A DNA stretch of 9,026 nucleotides from Chromatiaceae bacterium (GTDB lineage: Bacteria; Pseudomonadota; Gammaproteobacteria; Chromatiales; Chromatiaceae), in contig JAEHCY010000209.1 in the NCBI GenBank assembly GCA_016880695.1, positions 1 to 9,026 of the forward strand, written 5' to 3'. The notes beneath the pieces were generated by a model, which had not been told where the DNA came from, did not search any database, and was given only the letters and a program-made list of their open reading frames with translations. Made by a program: the position numbers and the translations under genes. Every line of letters starts with the position of its first letter. The stretch's first letter is position 1. Shown here piece after piece: positions 1-6,478 of this stretch.

Positions 1-73
1 AGCCGTAACGGTCAATCATGGCACGGGCATTATAGATATGCTCGTTGTCTAATGGCTGTCCTAGTGCCGACAT
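1..73 (-). CDS. Possible 5' end of an unrecognised gene, cut by left edge
   Basis: I do not recognise this product. On the minus strand an ATG at 73 opens a frame that stays open to the window edge (24 codons) and includes the stretch DNEHIYNARAMIDRYG, which has a plausible protein-like composition. The same frame is in fact open all the way from just after the stop of the alpha-2-macroglobulin gene (184 to 1, about 61 codons), so the true start could lie upstream of 73, for example at a non-ATG codon. No clear Shine-Dalgarno sequence precedes the ATG; the nearest purine-rich stretch (GGGGAAA) is too far upstream. Base composition is much less GC-rich than in the neighbouring genes, so this may be transferred DNA, a gene remnant or chance. 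It does not look like the membrane-anchored N-terminus of penicillin-binding protein 1C. Too little is visible to assign a function. Confidence 0.25.
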   Translation of the reverse strand, partial: MSALGQPLDNEHIYNARAMIDRYG

Positions 74-184
74 GGATGCAATCGGAACGACAAGAGACGT
101 TTCCCCGAGTACGAATCCAGGTTGAGTGTTGCATGGCTGATCGATCTCGCACGCCGCAATGAGAGTGTCTTGGCGCCGCTGCTC

Positions 185-3100
185 CTAACGCGGGGCGGCC
201 ACCACCTCGACCACGCCGGTTCCGGTCCAACCCCGCAGATGGGGCCGATACATGTCCTCCACGCTGGCCGCCGGGTGGGTAAAGCGGCCCGGAGAGACAG
301 CGCGGACCCGGTAGGCGAGCTGGAATTCGACATCGTCCTCGGCACTTCGCTCCAGGGCGGCGACGAAGCGGTCGGCGCGGGCCTCCTGGTGCCCGGCGGT
401 CTCGACCAGGCCGATCCAAGGGATGTTGGCAACGTCGCCCGCGCGGATCAGATTGGGATTGTCGATCTCGAAACCGGCGGGCAAGGGGTCGTCCAGGATC
501 AGGCGGGCGGCACGCTTGGCCTCGGCGCGCACGCTGATCACCACCACCAGGCGCTCGCCCTGAGCCACCCGATCGGGCTGAACACGGCGACCCTCAAGGT
601 CGTAGTAGGCACGCTCGATGCGATAACCCGCCCCACCGGCGGGCGGCGGGATGAGCGGTACCCCGGTGACCGTCACCAGAGCATCGATGGGCCGCGGCCC
701 CCGGTTGCTCAGCACCGCAATCCCCCCTGCCAGCTCCGCCGCGCCGAAGCGGCGGTAGAACGGACCCTCCAGCGGGGTGCCATCCAGCGCCAGCTCCGGG
801 CGCCCCGCGCCCTGCATCAGGGCCTGGGCGGCAAGCAGGAGCCAGACGTTCTCCTGGGTGCTGGTGACCCCGCCCGCCGCCGCCTCGAGGCGTGCGGCCA
901 GGGCCTGGACATCCACCGCCTGGGTGCGGCTTTCCACCGCCAGGGCCAGAACGGCCGCGGCGTCGCGCAGCGCCGAGCCATAGTCGCCGCGCCAGGCGTC
1001 GCGGCGCTCCTCGCCGCGCCCGAGGTGAGCGACGGCGGCGCGGAAGGCCGTATCGGCACGGGGTCGATCGCCGTAGAGGGCCAATGCCGCCCCTATCTGG
1101 GCCTTGGCCAGGGGAGTGGCAAATGCCTCCAGCTTGGCCTCGGCGTAATAGCGCAGGTCGCCGATCACGGCGCGGGCGTTGCGGCTCAGCACATAGAGGG
1201 CATAGGCCAGATCCTCGCCGCCGGAGGGGAAGTCAGGGGCATAGGCCAGGCGGTTGCGCAGATTGTCGAGCGCCAGGTTGAAGGCGGTATCGGGCACCGC
1301 GTAACCCTGCTCACGCGCCCGGGTGAGAAAATCGGTGACGTAGGCATCGAGCCAGAGGTCTCCCTCGCCCACCCCCCAGAGGCCGAAGCCGCCGCTGGAG
1401 GATTGCTTGCCGAGGAGATCGGCGATGGCCTCGCGCACCCGCGGCGCCGCCTCGGGCTCCGCCGCGAGTCCCGCGGCCAGGGCGAGGGGGTTGAGATAGA
1501 GCAGTGGCAACGCCCGGCTGGTGAGCTGCTCGGTGCAGCCGTAGGGGTAGCGGTCCAGGGCCTGGAGCAGCCCGGGACCATCCATGCGCCCGGCGCCGCT
1601 GGCCGAGACCAGCACCGAACCGGTCCCCGGCACCCGATCGGCGAGCAGCTCGGCCGCCACCGCCAGCCCCGGGGCGCCGGGGGTCAGGGTGGACACCGAG
1701 GTACGCGGCACCGCCGGCTGATTGGCGCGCACCGCAACCTTGAGCTGTTTGCTGAGCACCCGCCCATCGCTCGTGGTGAGGCGGATCGCCAGGCCCTGGT
1801 TGCCCACGGCGACGCCCTCCAGGGGGACCTCCACCCGGGCACGCTCGCCCTGGGCCAGGGCCAGGGTACGCGGGGAGGAGCCGTGCCCCAGCCCGATACC
1901 CTCCCCTTGCGCCTCCAGGGCGAGGGCAACCTCCCCCGCGGGCCCCTCTACCTGGGCCAGTTCGAGCAACAGGCGCGACCGATCGCCGGGGGCCAGGAAA
2001 CGCGGCAGGGAAGCGGTGATGACCACCGGGTCGCGCACCAGGACCTCACGCTCCGCGTGGCCCACACCAGCGGCCGACCAGGCCATGGCCATCACCCGCA
2101 GGGTGCCGTTGAAGTCCGGGAGATCGAAGGCGACCCGCGCCCGCCCATCCGCGTCGACCCGCAGAATGCCGGAGTGGAAGGCGACCAGCGCCTCGGTGGG
2201 CGGTGGCCCCTCGAAACGCAGGAGCCCCCCGTCGCCCCCCGAACGAATCACCCCCGGTACGCCCTGCATGCGGTCGATGAGCTGGCCGTAGAGGTCGCGG
2301 ATCTCCATCCCCAGGCGGCGCTGGCCGAAGTACCAGCCATCCGGCGCGGGCGTCGCATAGCGGGTGAGGTTGAGGATGCCCACGTCCACCGCGGCGACGG
2401 TCACGTAGGCCTCCTCCCCCGGGGAGAGGTTGGCAAGGCCGAGCTCGATGTCTACGGGGGCCCGCGGGGCAGTCTGCTCCGGACCCGTCAGCTTGAGCTC
2501 GAGGCGGCGCTCGCCGGGATCGACCCCGGCCCAGGCGAGACCGATGGCACGGGCGGGCATACGCTTGGCGCCAAGGTCCATGGGTCGAAACAGTACCGCG
2601 ACCACGTAGGCCCCGGGTCCCCACTCGGCGGTGACGGGTAGCTCGAGCGTCGCTCCCTCGGCCGGGACCTCCACCGGGGTCATCGACACCAGGCGGTCGT
2701 CCACCACCACGACCAGGGCCGATCCGGGAAAGCGGGGCTGGATGTGCGCCCGTGCGGTTTCACCGATGCGGTAGCGGGGCTTGTCGAGAGAGACCTTGAG
2801 CAGATCCGGGGTGTCCACCGCTTTGGGCGCCCGGTACCAGCCTGCCTCGAAGCCCAGGCTCGCGGGGATCGGTTCGCCCCCCTGGCCGGCTACCTTCAGC
2901 TCGTAACCGCCCCACTCCACCCCGGACTCGACGCGCCCGACCCCATCGGCCCCCAGCTCCAGGTTGCCGCCCGCCACCCGCTGGCGGTTGGTCACTGGCT
3001 CATAGTCCCAGCGTCCGTCGACCTGGTACCACTGAAAGCCGGTCTGCACCCGCGATAGGGTCCAGGTCAGACCCTTCTGGGGTACCCGGGTGCCGTCGCC

Positions 3101-5680
3101 GGCCACGGCGATGACCTCGAAGGCGGCGTTGCCACCCTCCTCCACCGAACCCTCGAACAGGGGCCGGATACCGACGCGGACCTGGGAGGAGACTACCGGC
3201 AGGCTCAGGCTACGCTCCACCGGGCGCCCGCCGCCCTCAAGCACCCGCACCTGCACACTCGCCTCCAGCGGCCGGGTCAGGGCGGGGCTCTCCGGCAGCG
3301 CCAGGGACAGGCGGGCCTTGCCCGCCGCATCCGTGCGTGCACCCTCCAGCGGCCGGCTGTCGGGTTGGGTCTCCTCGTCCGCGAGGCCGAAACGAAAACC
3401 TCGATGGGCGGCGAGCCGATCCGTGGGCTTGAGCACCACCTCGCCCTCCACCGCGAGCGCGGCGGCCGGAGCACCGTAGAGGAAGCGGGCATCGAGGGTT
3501 ACGGCGGGCGGGTCGCGCGGGTCGATGGCCGGCGCGGTGGCGGTCAGCTCGAAGGCCACCCGCTCGGGCTCGAAGTCCTCCACCAGGAACGGGCGCTCCG
3601 CCAGGGCCGGCTCCTTGGGGTCGGTGTAGACGGCGGCGCGCCAGGTCCCGTGCATGGCGCTGGTCAGCAGCGCCACGGCGACGTGCCCGCCGCCCAGCCC
3701 CTGGTCCGGGATCGGCACGCGCGAATGCTCCACCCCGTCTGGGCGCCTGAGGATCAGGGTCAGCGGTAGCCCGCCCGAGGCCCGCGCGCCGGGGTCCCGC
3801 GCCAGGACGGTGAGGTGAACGGTCTCCCCGGGGCGGTAGACACCCCGCTCCGTCACCAGATAGACGTCGATGGCCTTGGGCGCGGGTCGGCCGTCCACGC
3901 CGCGATCGGTGAGGTCGAAGGGAGACTGGCTCAGGTCAAGAAAGGCGTAGTCCCCCTCCGCCCCTTCCGCCCGCTCCGCCACCAGCAGCGCCGGGGCATT
4001 GCCGCCGCTGCCACGCAGCAGCCCGGGCTCGAAGCGGGCGTAACCGGTTGCATCGGTCACCGCCCGGCCGAGCACCTCGTCGTTGCGCGCCACCAGGCGC
4101 AGGGTCACCTTGGGCAATGGCCCGGCACTGGTAAGCGAGCGCACCAGGGCATGCAGGCCATCGTTGCCCGAGAAGGCCGCCAGCCCGAGGTCCGACACCA
4201 CGAACCACTGGGTGGCCAGGGTTGCCGAATCCCCCTCCTTGGCTTCGGAAGGCCGCGCCGTCATGACGTAGGCCCCGGGCGCCAGCTCGCGGATCAGCTC
4301 GCCCACCGCCACGGCGGTGGTCAGCTCGCGGTTGAGGGGGGCATCGAGCTCGATGCTTCCGGTCCAGAGCGCCGTTCCCACCTGCTCGGCAATGTGCTGG
4401 GCCTCCTCGCCCGAGAGCGGCTTGAGCAGGGTCCCATCGCGCTGGGTCCCGGCCAGGGCCCGGTCACCGACCCGGTAGAGCCTTGCCTCGACGCGGCGGC
4501 TGTTGACCGAGACCAGGGGCAGGCTGGCCACCCCGCCCTTGGGCAGGACGTAGGCGCGACCGGGGAAACGCACCGAGGGCGCGCGGTCGCGCACATAGAT
4601 GTCGAGGTCGGCGGTCTTCGGCAGGGTCTCCCCGTCGGCGCAGGGCAGGCCCGCGCGCACACGGATGCGGTAGCGCTCGCCGTGGGCCACCCCGTCCACA
4701 CAAATCTGCTTAGGCTCCACCTCCACCGCGAGCCCCTTACGACCCTCTATCTGGACAAAATCCACCAGGTCCGCGCGCCCCCGCGGCAGGGCGTCCGACA
4801 GCTCAAGGCAAATGCGCGGGTTGGCCGCGTCCGAGTCGACCCGGTGGCCGGTGATGCGAAAGCCGTGCTCAGCCAGGAGCCGATCGTAGGTCTCGCGCAC
4901 GTCGGGGTTGTCCACCAGGGCAAGGGACGCGCGCAGCGCCCGGATGGCGGGGCGCCAGGCGCTGCGCTCCTCGAGCGCCCGCCCGAGCAGCGATAGGGCG
5001 CGGGCACGCTCAGCTTCCGTCCTGGCACGGAGATGGCCGTTGTAGGCCGCGGCGGTGGCGTCCACCCGCAGCCGCTGGCCCACCTGCCAATCCGCCGTCT
5101 CCACCGCCAGCAGTGCGGTTGCCAGCTCGAGCCAAAGCGACGCGTCCTCGGGCGACCGGCGCAGGGCCTCCTGGTAGAGGCTGGCGGCTCGCTGCGGCTG
5201 ACCCTTGGCCGCGGCGGCGCGGGCATCGGCGCTCAGGCGGGCGGCGGTTGCCTTGCCGCTCAGCGGCAGGGCCGCGATGCGCGCGCCGAGGCTGCGCGCC
5301 TCCTCCGCGTAGCCCTTCGGCAGGAATCCGAGCTCCGCCTGGCGTCTTGCCACCGGGTCCGCTTCGGCCTTGGGATCGGCGATGGTGCCGGAAACCGCCC
5401 CGGCAAAGGGGCGCTGGTCGCGATAGTCGCTCTTGAGAAAACACCAGCGGGCCTTGGTGTTGTAGGTGAAGGCACGGCAGCGGGGGTCCGCCAGACAGGC
5501 GGCCTTGCAGGCATTCAGGTCAAGATCCTTGCGCGTCTCGTAGTCTTGACCGAAGAGGTCTGCCCCCTCGGTGACCACCAGCTCGCGCGGCGCGGCGGCG
5601 GCGGTGGGCGAAGCGATGGCCAGGAGCAGACACGACGCCGACCACAGAGCAGTGAAAAACGCATGCCCGGACGAAACCAT
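185..5680 (-). CDS. Exported alpha-2-macroglobulin family protein with PAN/Apple-like N-terminus and thioester
   Basis: This 1831-residue protein is a bacterial alpha-2-macroglobulin, the family containing E. coli YfhM and YfaS, believed to trap proteases in the periplasm through a reactive thioester. Residues 1-29 form a type I-like signal peptide (hydrophobic core about 9-24, then Ala-rich). Cys17 lies in the hydrophobic core without a proper lipobox, so it is probably not a lipoprotein, unlike YfhM. Residues about 41-85 form a PAN/Apple-like module with Cys58, 62, 68 and 80 (CRAFTYNTKARWCFLK). Residues about 145-270 are Ala-rich and TPR-like. Macroglobulin domains follow, including the MG2 signature GVYRPGE (613-619) and the A2M signature LPDFNGT (1187-1193). 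The thioester motif is intact at Cys1382-Thr-Glu-Gln1385 (YPYGCTEQ), followed by the helical thioester domain (to about 1660). The C-terminal domain carries VEDMYRP (1807-1813). At 1831 residues it is longer than YfhM (about 1650), partly because of the N-terminal module. The start is supported by AGGAGG five bases upstream. It is transcribed alone and divergently from the lipid operon. Family assignment is firm; the actual target proteases are unknown. Confidence 0.95.
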   Translation of the reverse strand: MVSSGHAFFTALWSASCLLLAIASPTAAAAPRELVVTEGADLFGQDYETRKDLDLNACKAACLADPRCRAFTYNTKARWCFLKSDYRDQRPFAGAVSGTIADPKAEADPVARRQAELGFLPKGYAEEARSLGARIAALPLSGKATAARLSADARAAAAKGQPQRAASLYQEALRRSPEDASLWLELATALLAVETADWQVGQRLRVDATAAAYNGHLRARTEAERARALSLLGRALEERSAWRPAIRALRASLALVDNPDVRETYDRLLAEHGFRITGHRVDSDAANPRICLELSDALPRGRADLVDFVQIEGRKGLAVEVEPKQICVDGVAHGERYRIRVRAGLPCADGETLPKTADLDIYVRDRAPSVRFPGRAYVLPKGGVASLPLVSVNSRRVEARLYRVGDRALAGTQRDGTLLKPLSGEEAQHIAEQVGTALWTGSIELDAPLNRELTTAVAVGELIRELAPGAYVMTARPSEAKEGDSATLATQWFVVSDLGLAAFSGNDGLHALVRSLTSAGPLPKVTLRLVARNDEVLGRAVTDATGYARFEPGLLRGSGGNAPALLVAERAEGAEGDYAFLDLSQSPFDLTDRGVDGRPAPKAIDVYLVTERGVYRPGETVHLTVLARDPGARASGGLPLTLILRRPDGVEHSRVPIPDQGLGGGHVAVALLTSAMHGTWRAAVYTDPKEPALAERPFLVEDFEPERVAFELTATAPAIDPRDPPAVTLDARFLYGAPAAALAVEGEVVLKPTDRLAAHRGFRFGLADEETQPDSRPLEGARTDAAGKARLSLALPESPALTRPLEASVQVRVLEGGGRPVERSLSLPVVSSQVRVGIRPLFEGSVEEGGNAAFEVIAVAGDGTRVPQKGLTWTLSRVQTGFQWYQVDGRWDYEPVTNRQRVAGGNLELGADGVGRVESGVEWGGYELKVAGQGGEPIPASLGFEAGWYRAPKAVDTPDLLKVSLDKPRYRIGETARAHIQPRFPGSALVVVVDDRLVSMTPVEVPAEGATLELPVTAEWGPGAYVVAVLFRPMDLGAKRMPARAIGLAWAGVDPGERRLELKLTGPEQTAPRAPVDIELGLANLSPGEEAYVTVAAVDVGILNLTRYATPAPDGWYFGQRRLGMEIRDLYGQLIDRMQGVPGVIRSGGDGGLLRFEGPPPTEALVAFHSGILRVDADGRARVAFDLPDFNGTLRVMAMAWSAAGVGHAEREVLVRDPVVITASLPRFLAPGDRSRLLLELAQVEGPAGEVALALEAQGEGIGLGHGSSPRTLALAQGERARVEVPLEGVAVGNQGLAIRLTTSDGRVLSKQLKVAVRANQPAVPRTSVSTLTPGAPGLAVAAELLADRVPGTGSVLVSASGAGRMDGPGLLQALDRYPYGCTEQLTSRALPLLYLNPLALAAGLAAEPEAAPRVREAIADLLGKQSSSGGFGLWGVGEGDLWLDAYVTDFLTRAREQGYAVPDTAFNLALDNLRNRLAYAPDFPSGGEDLAYALYVLSRNARAVIGDLRYYAEAKLEAFATPLAKAQIGAALALYGDRPRADTAFRAAVAHLGRGEERRDAWRGDYGSALRDAAAVLALAVESRTQAVDVQALAARLEAAAGGVTSTQENVWLLLAAQALMQGAGRPELALDGTPLEGPFYRRFGAAELAGGIAVLSNRGPRPIDALVTVTGVPLIPPPAGGAGYRIERAYYDLEGRRVQPDRVAQGERLVVVISVRAEAKRAARLILDDPLPAGFEIDNPNLIRAGDVANIPWIGLVETAGHQEARADRFVAALERSAEDDVEFQLAYRVRAVSPGRFTHPAASVEDMYRPHLRGWTGTGVVEVVAAPR

Positions 5681-5685
5681 GGGAG

Positions 5686-5691
5686 CCTCCT
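5686..5691 (-). promoter_or_regulatory. Ribosome binding site of the alpha-2-macroglobulin gene
   Basis: On the minus strand AGGAGG lies five bases before the ATG at 5680. This near-perfect Shine-Dalgarno sequence fixes the start and suggests efficient translation. A weak -10-like hexamer, CATACT (minus strand, 5710-5705), lies a little further upstream, but no convincing -35 is found 17 bases from it, so I do not call a promoter. Confidence 0.8.
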
Positions 5692-5719
5692 CGTTGACGG
5701 CAACAGTATGCCATTACCC

Positions 5720-5757
5720 GCCTGCGACGACCCCTCTTCTCTACGCATGTCGCAGGC
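5720..5757. repeat. Perfect 9-bp inverted repeat in the divergent promoter region
   Basis: GCCTGCGAC (5720-5728) and GTCGCAGGC (5749-5757) are exact reverse complements separated by 20 bases. The arm centres are about 29 bp apart, close to a whole number of helical turns. It could be a split operator or a hairpin in a leader transcript. No T-run follows on the plus strand, and the position between divergent genes argues against a terminator. Confidence 0.6.
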
Positions 5758-5842
5758 AAACCACCCACGGCGGTCGGCGCCCGGGGCAATCGAGCTGAAA
5801 TCTACCCCGAATGCATGTCAGAATCGGCGCACCGGTGTCATC

Positions 5843-5847
5843 GAGGG
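5843..5847 (+). promoter_or_regulatory. Ribosome binding site choosing the ynbA start at 5854
   Basis: GAGGG lies six bases before the ATG at 5854. An in-frame ATG at 5815 would add 13 residues (MSESAHRCHRGPS), but nothing like a Shine-Dalgarno sequence stands before it, and the added residues do not look like part of the family, whose members start close to the conserved YQLKP-like segment. The 5854 start is therefore preferred. Confidence 0.7.
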
Positions 5848-5853
5848 CCCAGT

Positions 5854-6474
5854 ATGCTCAGCATCTACCAGCTCAAGCCGCGATTCCAGGCCCTGCTCCG
5901 ACCGATCGCGGCCCGGCTCGCCGCCGCCGGGGTTACCGCCAACCAGGTCACGCTGGCGGCTCTGGTCATCTCCATCGCGCTCGGCGGGTGGCTGTTCCTG
6001 AATCCGCAGACTACGCGTGGTTTCCTGCTGCTGCCCCTGTGGATGTTCCTGCGCATGGCCTTCAACGCGGTCGATGGCATGCTGGCGCGGGAGCTCGGCC
6101 AGCAGTCGGCCCTGGGCGCCTACCTCAATGAGCTCTCCGATGTGTTATCCGATGCGGCACTCTACCTGCCTTTCGTGGCGATAGCGCCTTTTGGCTGGGG
6201 CAGCGTGGGGGCGGTGGTGTTCCTCTCCGCGGTTTCCGAGATGGCCGGCGCCCTGGGTCCGATGGTGGGCAGCCCGCGCCAGTACGACGGCCCCCTGGGC
6301 AAGAGTGACCGCGCCTTCCTGTTCGGCGCCCTTGGCCTCTGGCTGGGTCTGGCCGGCAGCCTGCCGGAGTGGTCCTTCTGGCTGCTGCCACTCGCGGCAG
6401 TGGCGATCGGCTGGAACACGCTCAACCGGGTCCGCAGCGGTGTCCGCCAGGCCCAACGTTTACCCCAGAGGTAA
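5854..6474 (+). CDS. ynbA: CDP-alcohol phosphatidyltransferase family membrane protein (YnbA type)
   Basis: A 206-residue integral membrane protein of the CDP-alcohol phosphatidyltransferase family, whose members move a phosphatidyl group from a CDP-activated lipid to an alcohol, or a CDP-alcohol head group to a lipid acceptor, at the inner membrane. Hydrophobic segments lie near residues 32-49, 56-70, 101-120, 120-138, 155-170 and 172-188. The family signature is at 71-96: Asn71-x-x-Asp74-Gly75-x-x-Ala78-Arg79, eight residues, Gly88, then Asn92 and Asp96. The usual first and third aspartates are thus asparagines, and an extra Asp100 follows. A conserved-looking GPLGKSDR occurs at 146-153. 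Length and the opening YQLKP segment match E. coli YnbA as I recall it (about 200 residues). It is the first gene of a compact operon, four bases before the hydrolase-methyltransferase gene. The family is confident; the substrate alcohol and lipid are unknown. Confidence 0.9.
   Translation: MLSIYQLKPRFQALLRPIAARLAAAGVTANQVTLAALVISIALGGWLFLNPQTTRGFLLLPLWMFLRMAFNAVDGMLARELGQQSALGAYLNELSDVLSDAALYLPFVAIAPFGWGSVGAVVFLSAVSEMAGALGPMVGSPRQYDGPLGKSDRAFLFGALGLWLGLAGSLPEWSFWLLPLAAVAIGWNTLNRVRSGVRQAQRLPQR
6467..6471 (+). promoter_or_regulatory. Ribosome binding site of ynbC, overlapping the end of ynbA
   Basis: AGAGG, running into the ynbA stop codon (TAA, 6472-6474), lies seven bases before the ATG at 6479. 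It fixes the ynbC start and implies that ribosomes ending ynbA can readily start ynbC. Confidence 0.7.
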
Positions 6475-6478
6475 CGCG

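Larger units (their letters stand above)
5681..5853. promoter_or_regulatory. Divergent intergenic region with promoters for both transcription units
   Basis: This 173-bp gap separates the leftward alpha-2-macroglobulin gene from the rightward lipid operon, so it must contain or border both promoters if both units start here. I find no good sigma-70 pair on either strand. TTGACG at 5694-5699 (plus) resembles a -35 but has no suitable -10 after it. CATACT (minus, 5710-5705) is a possible -10 for the macroglobulin gene. Also present are a 9-bp inverted repeat (5720-5757), a second copy of the short word GCATGTC (5745-5751 and 5813-5819) and an 8-bp palindrome CACCGGTG (5830-5837) just before the operon's ribosome binding site. 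The region is less GC-rich around 5700-5760 than the flanking genes. That the two units are controlled from here is inferred from gene arrangement only. Confidence 0.5.

Noticed and set aside
150..184. Terminator after the macroglobulin gene built on the GCGGCG/CGCCGC words
   Set aside because: On one strand these words are direct, not inverted, copies, and no T-run follows, so no intrinsic terminator can be supported.
1..187. Readthrough of the macroglobulin TAG stop into the in-frame open stretch that follows
   Set aside because: The protein already ends with a complete typical C-terminal domain and the composition changes sharply after the stop, so separate DNA is the simpler reading.
122..2641. 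An 839-codon open frame on the plus strand, opposite the alpha-2-macroglobulin gene
   Set aside because: It lies wholly antisense to a gene with recognisable domains, has low-complexity Gly/Ala/Arg/His-rich text with no motifs, and is what high GC content produces on the opposite strand.
3815..4996. A 393-codon open frame on the plus strand within the macroglobulin gene
   Set aside because: Antisense to confidently coding sequence, with no recognisable domain and a composition typical of GC-driven shadow frames.
5694..5719. TTGACG as a -35 element of a rightward promoter
   Set aside because: No acceptable -10 hexamer lies 15-19 bases downstream; the surrounding bases are CCCGCC-like.
5815..5853. 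An in-frame ATG at 5815 for ynbA
   Set aside because: No ribosome binding site precedes it and the extra 13 residues do not resemble the family, whereas the ATG at 5854 follows GAGGG at the right distance.
6191..6478. A longer upstream start for the hydrolase-methyltransferase gene
   Set aside because: The extension runs through ynbA in another frame and reads as Ser/Trp/Arg/Pro-rich nonsense, while the ATG at 6479 has a good ribosome binding site and begins where the hydrolase domain begins.
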